A DNA stretch of 64,000 nucleotides from Radicibacter daui (GCA_030657355.1 CP131056.1:761001-825000), one strand, 5' to 3'; counted from the stretch's first letter, positions 27,802-36,822 are shown. Notes: a model not told the origin generated them from the sequence alone. Made by a program: numbers and translations.

Positions 27802-30591
27802 ATGAACGCCTACCTGGAATACCTGACCGAGATCAAAAGCAGAGCTGCGCAGGGGCTCGCTCCCAAGCCGATCGATGATGGCGGGCTTGTCGGCGAGATC
27901 ATCACGATCATCCGTGATGCCGGCAGCGAGCACCGCGCCGATGCGCTCAAGTTCTTCATCTATAATACGCTGCCGGGCACCACGAGCGCGGCCGGCGTCA
28001 AGGCGGACTTCCTGAAGCAGATCGTGCTGGGTGAAGCCGTCGTTCCCGAAATCACCCCGGCCTTCGCGCTTGAGCTGCTGTCGCACATGAAGGGTGGCCC
28101 CTCCATCCGCGTGCTGCTCGATATCGCGCTCGGCGACGATGCCGCCATTGCGCGTGAGGCCGGTGAAGTGCTGAAGACCCAGGTCTTCCTTTATGATGCC
28201 GACATGTTCCGCCTGCGTGATGCCTACAAGGCCGGCAATGCCGTGGCGAAGGACGTGCTGGACAGCTACGCGAAGGCGGAGTTCTTCACCAAGCTTCCGG
28301 ATGTCGATGATGAGATCAAGGTGGTGACCTTCGTCGCCGCCGAAGGCGACATCTCGACCGACCTGCTCTCCCCGGGCAACCAGGCGCATTCCCGCTCCGA
28401 CCGTGAACTGCACGGCCAGTGCATGATCTCGCCGGAAGCCCAGCAGGAAATCCTCGCCCTGCAGAAGAAGCACCCCGACGCGCGTGTGATGATGATTGCC
28501 GAAAAGGGCACGATGGGCGTCGGCTCCTCGCGCATGTCCGGCGTCAACAACGTGGCGCTGTGGACCGGCAAGCAGTCCAGCCCCTATGTGCCCTTCGTCA
28601 ATTTCGCGCCCATCGTTGCCGGAACCAACGGCATCTCGCCGATCTTCGCGACCACGGTGGATGTGACGGGCGGCATCGGCCTCAATCTCAAGAACTGGGT
28701 CAAGAAGACCGGCGAGGACGGCAAGCCGATCCTCAACAATGACGGTAACCCGGTGCTCGAGCAGAAGTACGCGGTCGATACCGGCACCGTTCTGAAGATC
28801 GACACCAAGGGCAAGAAGCTGCGTGACGAGGCCGGCAACGAGCTGGTCGATATCGGTGCGGCCTTCACGCCGCAGAAGCGCGAATTCATGAAGGCGGGCA
28901 GCTCCTACGCCATCGTCTTCGGCAAGAAGCTGCAGACCTTCGCGGCCGAGACGCTGGGCGTCGAGGCAACGCCGGTCTTCGCTCCCAACAAGGAAATCTC
29001 GATCGAGGGTCAGGGCCTGACCGCAGTCGAGAAGATCTTCAACCGCAATGCCGTCGGCGTGACGCCGGGCAAGGTGCTGCATGCCGGCTCCGACGTGCGC
29101 GTGAAGGTCAACATCGTCGGTTCGCAGGACACCACCGGCCTCATGACGGCGCAGGAGCTGGAGGCGATGGCCGCCACGGTCATCTCGCCGCTGGTCGACG
29201 GTGCCTACCAGTCCGGCTGTCACACGGCTTCCGTCTGGGACAAGAAGGCCCAGGCCAATATTCCGAAGCTCATGTCCTTCATGAACAACTTCGGCCTCAT
29301 CACCGCCCGTGACCCCAAGGGCGTCTACCACTCGATGACGGACGTCATCCACAAGGTGCTGAACGACATCACCGTGGACGACTGGGCCATCATCATCGGT
29401 GGTGACAGCCACACCCGCATGTCCAAGGGCGTGGCCTTTGGCGCCGACTCCGGTACCGTGGCGCTGGCGCTGGCCACGGGTGAGGCGACCATGCCGATCC
29501 CGCAGTCGGTCAAGGTCACCTTCAAGGGCTCCATGCAGCCGCATATGGACTTCCGCGACGTGGTGCACGCCACCCAGGCGCAGATGCTCAAGCAGTGCGG
29601 CGACAACGTCTTCCAGGGCCGCATCATCGAGGTCCATATCGGCACGCTGCTGGCCGACCAGGCTTTCACCTTCACCGACTGGACGGCGGAGATGAAGGCC
29701 AAGGCCTCCATCTGCATCTCGCAGGATGAAACCCTCATCGAATCGCTGGAGATCGCCAAGGCGCGTATCCAGATCATGATCGAGAAGGGCATGGAGAACG
29801 CCGCCGGCACGCTGCGCGGCCTCATCGCCAAGGCCGATGCCCGCATCGCCGAAATCCGCTCCGGTGCCAAGCCGGCGCTGGCGCCCGACGCCAACGCCAA
29901 GTACTTCGCCGAAGTGGTGGTTGATCTCGACATCATCGACGAGCCGATGATCGCCGACCCGGACGTCAACAATGCCGACGTCTCCAAGCGCTACACCCAC
30001 GACACCATCCGCCCGATTTCCTACTACGGCGCCACCAAGAAGGTGGATCTGGGCTTCGTGGGCTCCTGCATGGTTCACAAGGGCGACATGAAGATCGTCG
30101 CCCAGATGCTGAAGAACCTCGAGAAGGCAAACGGCAAGGTCGAGTTCAAGGCGCCGCTCGTCGTCGCAGCGCCGACCTACAACATCATCGACGAGCTGAA
30201 GGCCGAGGGCGACTGGGACGTGCTCCAGCGTTATTCGGGCTTCGAGTTCAATGACGATGCGCCCAAGAACACCGCGCGCACCGAGTATGAGAACATCCTC
30301 TATCTCGAGCGTCCGGGCTGCAACCTGTGCATGGGCAACCAGGAAAAGGCGGCCAAGGGCGACACCGTGCTCGCCACCTCGACCCGCCTGTTCCAGGGCC
30401 GTGTCGTTGAGGACAGCGCCGAGAAGAAGGGCGAGTCCCTGCTCGCTTCCACTCCGGTTGTGGTGCTGTCGGCCATCCTCGGCCGCACCCCGAGCGCCGA
30501 GGAATACAAAGACGCCGTCGAAGGCATCGACCTCACCAAGTTCGCCCCGCCGAAGGGCGCGGCGGTCGGCGGTGCCTCGGTCCACTACTGA
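27802..30591 (+). CDS. acnB: Aconitate hydratase B
   Basis: A 929-residue aconitase B that interconverts citrate and isocitrate in the TCA cycle. It has the AcnB-specific N-terminal HEAT-like domain (MNAYLEYLTEIKSRAAQGLA) before the swivelling domain. 4Fe-4S ligands fit Cys in GSCMVHKGD and the pair in CNLCMGNQ. Active-site regions such as DSHTRMSKGVAFGADSGT and LLSPGNQAHSRSDRELHG are intact. The protein is about 60 residues longer than the E. coli enzyme, mostly through an insertion around residues 310-360. Monocistronic, with a strong terminator. Confidence 0.96.
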   Translation: MNAYLEYLTEIKSRAAQGLAPKPIDDGGLVGEIITIIRDAGSEHRADALKFFIYNTLPGTTSAAGVKADFLKQIVLGEAVVPEITPAFALELLSHMKGGPSIRVLLDIALGDDAAIAREAGEVLKTQVFLYDADMFRLRDAYKAGNAVAKDVLDSYAKAEFFTKLPDVDDEIKVVTFVAAEGDISTDLLSPGNQAHSRSDRELHGQCMISPEAQQEILALQKKHPDARVMMIAEKGTMGVGSSRMSGVNNVALWTGKQSSPYVPFVNFAPIVAGTNGISPIFATTVDVTGGIGLNLKNWVKKTGEDGKPILNNDGNPVLEQKYAVDTGTVLKIDTKGKKLRDEAGNELVDIGAAFTPQKREFMKAGSSYAIVFGKKLQTFAAETLGVEATPVFAPNKEISIEGQGLTAVEKIFNRNAVGVTPGKVLHAGSDVRVKVNIVGSQDTTGLMTAQELEAMAATVISPLVDGAYQSGCHTASVWDKKAQANIPKLMSFMNNFGLITARDPKGVYHSMTDVIHKVLNDITVDDWAIIIGGDSHTRMSKGVAFGADSGTVALALATGEATMPIPQSVKVTFKGSMQPHMDFRDVVHATQAQMLKQCGDNVFQGRIIEVHIGTLLADQAFTFTDWTAEMKAKASICISQDETLIESLEIAKARIQIMIEKGMENAAGTLRGLIAKADARIAEIRSGAKPALAPDANAKYFAEVVVDLDIIDEPMIADPDVNNADVSKRYTHDTIRPISYYGATKKVDLGFVGSCMVHKGDMKIVAQMLKNLEKANGKVEFKAPLVVAAPTYNIIDELKAEGDWDVLQRYSGFEFNDDAPKNTARTEYENILYLERPGCNLCMGNQEKAAKGDTVLATSTRLFQGRVVEDSAEKKGESLLASTPVVVLSAILGRTPSAEEYKDAVEGIDLTKFAPPKGAAVGGASVHY

Positions 30592-30631
30592 GGTCAGTGC
30601 TTAAAGGCGGGGGCCTTAGGGCCCTCGTGAC

Positions 30632-30672
30632 ATCGGCCCCCGCCCGGCAACGGACGGGGGCCGATTGTTTTT
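30632..30672 (+). terminator. Terminator after acnB
   Basis: ATCGGCCCCCG...CGGGGGCCGAT stem followed by TGTTTTTG. Confidence 0.9.
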
Positions 30673-30704
30673 GGGGCCGGCTTTCGGCGGGTTTTTTGAG
30701 GGGC

Positions 30705-31181
30705 TCAGGCCGCTTCTTCGGCCGTCAGTGTCGTGCCCAGCTTGTCCAGCATCTGCCCGGTGCCCTCTTCGCGCTGGCCGGCATCGTCATAGCCATCCAG
30801 ATAGACACCCTGCTCGGTGAAGGTCATCACCGTGCCGCCGCTGGAAGTCGGCGTCAGCTCGATGGTGGTCAGCGATACCGAGATGCGCTTTTCATCGAGA
30901 TAGAGGTCGTAGCTGTAGATGATGCGGCTTGCCTCGACGATGTCGTGATAGAGCGCATCGAAGCGGTGCACCGTGCCGCCCTTGGGGCCGCCGCTCAGCT
31001 GCTCGCGCCCGCCGATGCGAAAATCCAGCACATAAGGGCCGGTTGACCATTCCTCCGGCCCGCCGAACCAGCGCCGTTTGGCGGCCGGATTGGCAAAGGC
31101 GCGGAATACCCGCGCCGGGCTTGCCGGATAGATCCGGCTGAGCGTGAAGGTGGCGTGCTGGTTCTTGCGGGCCTCGTCCAT
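30705..31181 (-). CDS. SRPBCC / AHSA1-like protein
   Basis: A 158-residue START-fold (activator of Hsp90 ATPase homologue type) protein. It begins FTLSRIYPASPARVFRAFAN, continues with the typical KRRWFGGPEEW, and ends with a C-terminal amphipathic helix. Start ATG 31181 has AAAGGAA upstream. It is cotranscribed with an ArsR-type regulator 50 bases upstream, a very common pairing whose ligand is generally unknown. Confidence 0.85.
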   Translation of the reverse strand: MDEARKNQHATFTLSRIYPASPARVFRAFANPAAKRRWFGGPEEWSTGPYVLDFRIGGREQLSGGPKGGTVHRFDALYHDIVEASRIIYSYDLYLDEKRISVSLTTIELTPTSSGGTVMTFTEQGVYLDGYDDAGQREEGTGQMLDKLGTTLTAEEAA

Positions 31182-31231
31182 CGGGGCGTTCCTTTCCTTA
31201 GGGTTTTGCTTGTTCTCGGGGCAACGGGGGC

Positions 31232-31612
31232 TCAGCCCTCCGTGCCGTCTTCTGCCGCTTCGGCAGCCAGAAACTCGCCCAGCCGGTCGAAGCGGGCATT
31301 CCACAGTGCCTTGCGCTCTTCCACCCAGCGGGTGATGCCGCTCATGGCGGCAGGGTCGAGCCGGCAGGTGCGCACCCGGCCCTGTTTTTCGCTCAGCACC
31401 AGCCCGCTTTCCTCCAGCACCTTCAGATGCTGCAGGACGGCGGGCAGCGACATGGCGAGCGGCGCCGCCAGTTCGCTGACCGTCGCCGGCCCGGCGGAAA
31501 GCCGCTCCACCATGCCAAGCCGGGCACCATCTCCCAGCGCATGAAACAGCCGGTCGAGCGGCAGGCCGGTCGCCGGGTGGATGGTTTTGTCTGAAGGTCT
31601 AAACTTAAGCAT
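31232..31612 (-). CDS. ArsR/SmtB-type winged-helix regulator
   Basis: A 126-residue winged-helix repressor (RLGMVERLSAGPATVSELAA, then SLPAVLQHLKVLEESGLVLS). It lacks the Cys metal box of metal-sensing ArsR proteins, as expected for the group paired with SRPBCC proteins. The ATG at 31612 has no clear ribosome site and overlaps a repeated ACTTAA motif, so the mRNA may be leaderless and autoregulated. Confidence 0.85.
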   Translation of the reverse strand: MLKFRPSDKTIHPATGLPLDRLFHALGDGARLGMVERLSAGPATVSELAAPLAMSLPAVLQHLKVLEESGLVLSEKQGRVRTCRLDPAAMSGITRWVEERKALWNARFDRLGEFLAAEAAEDGTEG

Positions 31613-31620
31613 TCACTTAA
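31603..31620 (-). promoter_or_regulatory. Putative ArsR operator overlapping its start codon
   Basis: ACTTAA occurs twice, 6 bases apart, with inverted arms TTAAG and CTTAA at 31605-31620 that cover the ATG of the regulator. Autorepression is inferred. Confidence 0.4.
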
Positions 31621-31725
31621 CTATCATGTGGCGGTGGTGCCGGCAAGAGGCCGTGCTCGCCAAGGGGAATTTTTCTGGAAATAGATCTGCCCTGAGATCG
31701 GGTTTTCAGAAGCGGGGAGGGGAAT

Positions 31726-32079
31726 ATGAGCGCCGGGCAAACGTCGCCCCCAGCCGGGGCGGACCAATATTTTTTCTGCCGGCTGGTGCCGCCACGGCCG
31801 GATTTTGCCTTTACCCTCACCGGGGCGGAGCGGGCGCTGATGGCGCAGCACGGCGCCTATTGGCGGGACTTCATGGCCAAAGGGCACGTGGTGGTCTTCG
31901 GCCCGGTTGTCGACCCGGCCGGCCCCTGGGGGCTGGGGGTGGTGCGCTTTGCCGACAAGGCTGCCGCCCGCGCCTTCGCCGATGGTGACCCGACCATTCT
32001 CGCGGGCCTCGGTTTTTACTTCGAGGTCTTGCCGATGCTGCAGGCGATTGTGCCGGAAGAGGTGCATGCCGCCAGTTGA
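31726..32079 (+). CDS. YciI-like protein
   Basis: A 117-residue YCII-related dimeric alpha-beta barrel protein. The segment FTLTGAERALMAQHGAYWRD carries the family His, followed by HVVVFGPVVDPAGPWGLGVV and FADGDPTILAGL. Start ATG 31726. Function is unknown; related proteins have weak hydrolytic or dehalogenase-like activity. It stands divergent from the ArsR gene. Confidence 0.8.
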   Translation: MSAGQTSPPAGADQYFFCRLVPPRPDFAFTLTGAERALMAQHGAYWRDFMAKGHVVVFGPVVDPAGPWGLGVVRFADKAAARAFADGDPTILAGLGFYFEVLPMLQAIVPEEVHAAS

Positions 32080-32089
32080 GGCCGCCTCG

Positions 32090-32839
32090 TCAGCCCTCTT
32101 TCAGCAACCAGCCGAACGCCCGGCTGAGCTCTGCGGTGCCGTTATGCGCATACCAGCGCCCGTGGGCCAGGATCACCCGCTCGGGCTGCCAGCCGATCAT
32201 GCGCTCCACGGCTTCCTTCATCTGCGGCCGCTGTTTGCGAAAGGTCAGGCGCAGGTCGCGCGGCATGCTGCCCAGCGGATCCACTGCGCCGCCCAGCCGC
32301 GCCAGCCAGCGTACCCAGAAGGCTCCGAGGCGCTGCGGCTCGAAATTTTCGATGAGGTCGGTGAGGATCAGCGTGTGGCTCGAGCGGTGGAAAAACTCGA
32401 ATTCGGTCATGAAGCTGCCAGTAACCGGCAGTGTCGCTACCTCAGAGTCCCACGGATAGCCGCTTTCCCCTTCCATCGGATGATAATTGAAGGCGATGCG
32501 TCCCCTGGCCTGTTCCACGATGCCGGGCGCAAGCCAGGCATCGGCATGCGGCCAGGCGGTTTTCCACTGCGGCAGCCACCAGTAATGGAGGCGGTTGGGA
32601 CCAATCAGCCAGCGCGGCTCCCCCAGCGCCTCCACCAGCACTTGCAGCTCCGGTGTCAGCTCGGTCGGGGAATGGATGAAGAGCCCATCGGCCAGCCGCA
32701 GGATGGTCATGCGGGTGGGAAACGGCATTTTGAGCCAGGGTAGAATGCCGAAGCGGATCACCGGCCCATCGATAACCCACACCTCATGCGCCACCTGCCG
32801 CGGGTGGTTGATGGGTTCATAAGCGGTGGAGGTCTGCAT
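32090..32839 (-). CDS. DUF4336 domain protein
   Basis: A 249-residue protein of the DUF4336 family, distantly like metallo-beta-lactamase folds (IHSPTELTPELQVLVEALG, GPNRLHYWWLPQW, RVILAHGRW). The frame remains open far upstream through the LysE gene region, but the ATG at 32839 with GGAGGA in front is the sensible start. It follows the LysE gene on the same strand with 23 bases between them. Role unknown. Confidence 0.8.
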   Translation of the reverse strand: MQTSTAYEPINHPRQVAHEVWVIDGPVIRFGILPWLKMPFPTRMTILRLADGLFIHSPTELTPELQVLVEALGEPRWLIGPNRLHYWWLPQWKTAWPHADAWLAPGIVEQARGRIAFNYHPMEGESGYPWDSEVATLPVTGSFMTEFEFFHRSSHTLILTDLIENFEPQRLGAFWVRWLARLGGAVDPLGSMPRDLRLTFRKQRPQMKEAVERMIGWQPERVILAHGRWYAHNGTAELSRAFGWLLKEG

Positions 32840-32862
32840 GGCTGTCCTCCCTGGCGTTGCCA

Positions 32863-33492
32863 TCAACTCGCCGGCCGACGCACCAGCGCAAGCGCCACGC
32901 CGAAGGCCATCATCAGGGCGCCGCTGGCGCGGTTGACCCAGGTGAAGGTGCGGGCATTGCGCATCAGCCCCTTGAGCCGGGCGCCCGCCAGCGCATAGAG
33001 CGTGATCGCCACCATCTCCAGCAGCAGAAACAGCACACCCAGCACGGCGAAGCTCTGCCAGTAAGCATCCGGCTGGATGAATTGCGGGAAAAAGGCGGTG
33101 AAGATCAGGATGGCCTTGGGATTGCCCGCCGCCACCAGCAGCTCCTGCCGGAAAAGCCCGCTGAAATTCCGCGGCCCGCCGGCGGCCAGCTTGTTTGCCG
33201 CCGCACCGTCCCGGGTCAGGACGAGCTTGAGCCCGATCCACACCAGATAGGCCGCTCCGCCCCATTTCACGAGCGAGAAGGCAAGTTCCGACGCCATCAG
33301 CAGCGCGCCGAGCCCGAAGGCGGTGATGAGAATCATCACGGCAAAAGAAAGGAGCCGCCCCGTCGCCGCCCCGATGGCGAGCCCCGCTCCCCGGCTCGCC
33401 CCGGTGGTCAGCGACAGCAGATTGTTGGGCCCGAACGCCATGTTGAGCGCGAAGCAGGCAGGGATGAAGAGGGCGAGGGTGTTGAGCGGCAT
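32863..33492 (-). CDS. LysE/RhtB-family amino acid exporter
   Basis: A 209-residue inner membrane protein with six hydrophobic segments. It has the LysE pattern: N-terminal FGPNNLLSLTTGASRGAGLA, middle WGGAAYLVWIGLKLVLT and NPKAILIFTAFFPQFI. It should export an amino acid or derivative. The DUF4336 gene follows it; the WYL regulator is divergent. Confidence 0.88.
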   Translation of the reverse strand: MPLNTLALFIPACFALNMAFGPNNLLSLTTGASRGAGLAIGAATGRLLSFAVMILITAFGLGALLMASELAFSLVKWGGAAYLVWIGLKLVLTRDGAAANKLAAGGPRNFSGLFRQELLVAAGNPKAILIFTAFFPQFIQPDAYWQSFAVLGVLFLLLEMVAITLYALAGARLKGLMRNARTFTWVNRASGALMMAFGVALALVRRPAS

Positions 33493-33585
33493 GGATCGCG
33501 CTTTCCGGTGAGAGGCGCTGGGCGGTGGAGGCGATCACTCTAGCGATGATGTTGAAGCCCTGCCAGAAGGCCGGATCGTGATAGG

Positions 33586-33608
33586 CTGCTGCCGGCTTCT
33601 GGCAGCAG
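33586..33608 (+). promoter_or_regulatory. WYL-regulator operator, copy 1
   Basis: 23-bp palindrome CTGCTGCC-N7-GGCAGCAG, 28 bases before the regulator's ATG. Its reverse complement matches the site at 34370-34392 at 20 of 23 positions. Autoregulation is inferred. Confidence 0.6.
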
Positions 33609-33636
33609 CAGCGCGAGGAGGCGCTGGCGAAATCCC

Positions 33637-34332
33637 ATGTCACGCACCGAACGTCTCTTCGACCTGCTGCAGGTCCTGCGCCGCCATCGCCAGCCCGTCA
33701 CCGGGCGACAGCTGGCGGCGGAGACCGGCATCAGCCTGCGCACGCTCTATCGCGACATGGCGAGCCTTCAGGCCCTCGGCGCGGATATCGAGGGGGAGGC
33801 GGGGCTCGGTTATGTGCTGAAACCGGGTTTTCTGCTGCCGCCGCTCATGTTCTCGGCTGACGAGATCGAGGCGCTGGTGCTGGGCTCGCGCTGGGTGGCG
33901 CAGCGGGCGGACGGGCCGCTGGGCAACGCCGCCCGGGTGGCGCTCAGCAAGATCGCCGCCGTGCTGCCGCCGGAGCTGCGCGGCGAGATGGAAGGCTCCA
34001 CCCTGCTGGTCGGGCCGGGGGAGGCGCTTGCCGATGCCGCCCCGGTTGACCTGACGGCCATCCGCCTTGCCATCCGGCGCGAGCGCAAGCTTCTACTGGA
34101 CTATGCCGATGGCCAGGGCGCGGCGAGTGAACGCATCGTCTGGCCCTTCGCGCTGGGCTTCTTCGACCGGGTGCGCGTGGTAGTGGCCTGGTGCGAGCTG
34201 CGGCAGGATTTCCGCCATTTCCGCTGCGACCGGATCGGCGCGCTCACGGCGCTGGAGGCGCGTTATCCCCGCCGCCGGCAGGCCCTGCTTGCCGACTGGC
34301 GCCGCCAGCAGGGCATCACCACCCCGGCCTGA
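33637..34332 (+). CDS. YafY-type HTH regulator with WYL domain
   Basis: A 231-residue regulator. HTH_11 is at residues 1-60 (RTERLFDLLQVLRRHRQPVT, then GISLRTLYRDMASLQALGAD), and the WYL ligand domain at about 130-215 (AIRRERKLLLDYADGQGA, then WPFALGFFDRVRVVVAWCEL). The strict WYL triad is not obvious. The VOC-domain gene lies downstream, and the same palindrome precedes both genes, so this protein probably controls both. Confidence 0.88.
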   Translation: MSRTERLFDLLQVLRRHRQPVTGRQLAAETGISLRTLYRDMASLQALGADIEGEAGLGYVLKPGFLLPPLMFSADEIEALVLGSRWVAQRADGPLGNAARVALSKIAAVLPPELRGEMEGSTLLVGPGEALADAAPVDLTAIRLAIRRERKLLLDYADGQGAASERIVWPFALGFFDRVRVVVAWCELRQDFRHFRCDRIGALTALEARYPRRRQALLADWRRQQGITTPA

Positions 34333-34369
34333 TCGCCGGTGGCTCATCCTGGGGGTTCTGGCAATCATA

Positions 34370-34392
34370 CTGCTGCCAGAAACTGACAGCAG
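34370..34392 (+). promoter_or_regulatory. WYL-regulator operator, copy 2
   Basis: Palindrome CTGCTGCCAG-AAA-CTGACAGCAG, about 50 bases before the VOC gene's ATG, near-identical to the site before the regulator gene. Confidence 0.6.
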
Positions 34393-34441
34393 CTGCCCCT
34401 ATCCTCTGCCCGTCGCCCACCAGAGGAACAAGGCAAACGCC

Positions 34442-34816
34442 ATGACCCCCGATCCGCGTTACATCCTGCTTTTTGTTGAAAGCCCCGCCGCCAGCGCCGC
34501 TTTTTATGCCGGCCTGCTGGGGGCACAGCCGGTCGAGAACTCGCCGACCTTCGCGCTCTTTGTTTCCCCCGCCGGCCTCAAGCTCGGCCTCTGGTCGTGC
34601 CATGCGGCTGAGCCGGCACCGATCGCCGCCGGAGGCGGGGCGGAGGTCGGTTTCCCTGTCGACAGCAAGGCCGAAGTGGATGCCCTGCATGCTCGCTGGG
34701 CGGTGCAGGGCGCAGCCATCCTGCAGGCGCCCAGGGAGATGGATTTTGGCTATACCTTCACCGCTGCCGATCCGGATGGCCACCGGCTGCGCGTCTTCTG
34801 CCCCGCCCCGCGCTGA
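34442..34816 (+). CDS. VOC-family (glyoxalase/bleomycin-resistance-like) protein
   Basis: A 124-residue vicinal-oxygen-chelate protein (YILLFVESPAASAAFYAGLL, then FGYTFTAADPDGHRLRVFCP). Start ATG 34442. Such small VOC proteins bind or modify small molecules, but several metal ligands are not conserved here, so it may be a binding protein. The shared operator suggests induction by the same signal as the WYL regulator. Confidence 0.85.
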   Translation: MTPDPRYILLFVESPAASAAFYAGLLGAQPVENSPTFALFVSPAGLKLGLWSCHAAEPAPIAAGGGAEVGFPVDSKAEVDALHARWAVQGAAILQAPREMDFGYTFTAADPDGHRLRVFCPAPR

Positions 34817-34843
34817 GGGCATTTCCTGTAAAAGCGCCCTGCC

Positions 34844-35479
34844 TCAGCCTCCGGCAGGCGGGGCGCCGCTTTTTATGGCTTCCAGCCGGCCTGCGGCGCC
34901 GGCCAGCAGCAGCTCCAGCCCGTACTCGAAGGCGGCCCCGAACCCCTGCCGGCGGTAATGCGCAACCGCCCGGCCCAGATGGGGATAGGCGGTCACGGCG
35001 GCATCGAGCCTTTCCGTCGCCTCGCCGGTTTTGGCTGCCTGTTCTTCCAGTACGCAGCCCACGATGTAGCGGCTGATGGCCACCAGGAGGTCCAGCGCCT
35101 CTTCCACCGGCCAGCCGGCAGCCACCATGAAGGCAAGCTCGGCTTCCGTCGGGGCCAGTTCCTCAAGGCTTACCTCCGTGCCGGCATGTACCCGTGCGCC
35201 GTCGCGGTGTCGCAGCAGGCAGGCCCGGAACTGCCTGGCATTGGCACGCAGATAGTCCCGCCAGTGCGCGTCCGGCCGGGGCGGCTCGCGCCCGGCAAGC
35301 TCCAGCATGCGGTCATTCATGGCGTCCATGAGCGCCTGCCGGTTTTTGAAATGCCAGTAGAGCGCCGGCTGCTTCACCCCCAGCCGCTCCGCCAGCAGGC
35401 GGGTGGTGAGCGCATCCAGCCCCACCTCGTCCAGCAGGTTGAGCGCGGTATCGACGATATGCCCCTTGTCGAGCGCCAT
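34844..35479 (-). CDS. tetR: TetR-class repressor divergent from TetA-like exporter
   Basis: A 211-residue true TetR-subfamily protein: HTH (TRLLAERLGVKQPALYWHFK) plus a TetR_C domain (LRANARQFRACLLRHRDGAR, VHAGTEVSLEELAPTEAELA). I start at ATG 35479 with AGAGGA upstream; the longer frame runs through the operators. It faces away from a TetA-type exporter across three tetO-like sites, the classic tetracycline-inducible layout. The inducer is inferred. Confidence 0.88.
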   Translation of the reverse strand: MALDKGHIVDTALNLLDEVGLDALTTRLLAERLGVKQPALYWHFKNRQALMDAMNDRMLELAGREPPRPDAHWRDYLRANARQFRACLLRHRDGARVHAGTEVSLEELAPTEAELAFMVAAGWPVEEALDLLVAISRYIVGCVLEEQAAKTGEATERLDAAVTAYPHLGRAVAHYRRQGFGAAFEYGLELLLAGAAGRLEAIKSGAPPAGG

Positions 35480-35502
35480 GAGAGTCCTCTTGCCCGGTTT
35501 CC

Positions 35503-35549
35503 TTATCGATGATAAATACCTTATCAATGATAAAGTTTATCGCCGATAA
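35503..35549. promoter_or_regulatory. Three tandem tetO-like operators
   Basis: TTATCGATGATAA (35503-35515), TTATCAATGATAA (35521-35533) and TTATCGCCGATAA (35537-35549), spaced 18 and 16 bases apart centre to centre. The core TATCAATGATA is the reverse complement of the tetO1 core TATCATTGATA. Confidence 0.8.
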
Positions 35550-35560
35550 GGTGCTCTCCC

Positions 35561-36787
35561 ATGGATAGACGATTAATTCCCGTTCTGGCCACCGTGTTGA
35601 TTGACGGCATGGGCCTTGCCCTCGTCGTGCCGGTGCTGCCCGGCCTGTTGCGCTCCGTTGGCCATCTCAGCGATCTCAGCTGGTTGTTCGGCGCGTTCCT
35701 TGGCCTTTATGCGCTGATGCAGTTTCTGGCCTCGCCGCTGCTGGGCACGGCATCGGACCGGTTCGGTCGCCGGCCGGTGCTGCTGCTCTCCCTTGCCGGG
35801 GCGGTGGCGGACTATCTCTTCATGGCGCTTGCCCCCAGCTTGGCCCTGCTCTTTCTCGGCCGCGCCATTGCCGGCATCACCAGTGCCAGCCTTGCGATTG
35901 CCAGCGCGGCGGTTGCCGACATCACGCCCGAGGCCGGGCGCACCCGCCGTTTCGGCCAGTTGAGCGCGGCGATGGGGCTGGGTTTCATTGTTGGCCCGGC
36001 GCTGGGCGGCCTTGTCGGGGGTTATTCCGTGAGGGCGCCCTTTCTGGTCGCCGCGCTGATGGCGGCAGCCAATCTGGCGCTGGCACTCCTGTTCTTCAGG
36101 GAGACGAAGCCCGCCCGGCCGGCCGAAGGTCTGGCCGAAGAGGCAGGTGCGCCCGCCCCGGTGTCGCTCAATCCGCTGGCACCGCTGCGCTGGGCCCTGA
36201 GTTTCCCGGTGCTGGCCCCGCTGCTCGGCGCCTTTATCCTGCTCTGCATGGCGGGGCAGGTGCCCGGCGCGCTCTGGGTGCTTTATGGGGAAGACAGGTT
36301 TGGCTGGTTGCCGGTCACCACCGGCCTGTCGCTGGCGGTTTTCGGTCTTTTTCACGCCCTGATCCAGGCTTTTGCCGCCGGCCGGATTTCCCGTCGCTGG
36401 GGAGACCGGGTGACGCTCGTCATCGGCATGCTGGCCGATGCCACGGCCTATCTCGCCATTGCCTTTGCCACCAGGGGGACGGTTGCCTTTGCGCTGCTTC
36501 CGTTCTTCTGCCTTGGCGGCATCGCCATGCCGGCCTTGCAGTCCCTGCTGTCCGGCCGGGTAAAGGGCGAGGCGCAGGGCCGGCTGCAGGGCGTGCTGGC
36601 GAGCCTTAACAGCCTCGTCAGTAGTGCCGTGCCGCTCGCCATCAGTGCCGGTTATTTCGCCGCCCGCCAGCACGGGGCGCCCGGTCTTGTCTGGATCGGC
36701 GGCGCGGCGCTTTACCTGCCGTGCCTTGTGCTGGTGCTGGGCCGGATGGCGAACCCCGCTTCAAGGCCAGGCCCGGCCAGGCCCTGA
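35561..36787 (+). CDS. tetA: TetA-type MFS tetracycline/drug exporter
   Basis: A 408-residue 12-TM major facilitator of the DHA1/TetA class. The start is MDRRLIPVLATVLIDGMGLA, as in class A/G TetA; motif A is GTASDRFGRRPVLLL and motif C is GLGFIVGPALGGLVGG. With tetR and tetO-like sites it probably exports tetracycline-metal complexes in exchange for protons. Because it lies in ordinary chromosomal context it may be a native pump for related compounds. Confidence 0.88.
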   Translation: MDRRLIPVLATVLIDGMGLALVVPVLPGLLRSVGHLSDLSWLFGAFLGLYALMQFLASPLLGTASDRFGRRPVLLLSLAGAVADYLFMALAPSLALLFLGRAIAGITSASLAIASAAVADITPEAGRTRRFGQLSAAMGLGFIVGPALGGLVGGYSVRAPFLVAALMAAANLALALLFFRETKPARPAEGLAEEAGAPAPVSLNPLAPLRWALSFPVLAPLLGAFILLCMAGQVPGALWVLYGEDRFGWLPVTTGLSLAVFGLFHALIQAFAAGRISRRWGDRVTLVIGMLADATAYLAIAFATRGTVAFALLPFFCLGGIAMPALQSLLSGRVKGEAQGRLQGVLASLNSLVSSAVPLAISAGYFAARQHGAPGLVWIGGAALYLPCLVLVLGRMANPASRPGPARP

Positions 36788-36822
36788 CCGGGCCTGGCCG
36801 GGCTTTCTGACTGCGGGGCTCG

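Noticed and set aside
27709-30585. 958-residue open frame antisense to acnB
   Set aside because: Antisense artefact of GC-rich codon use; acnB is certain on the other strand.
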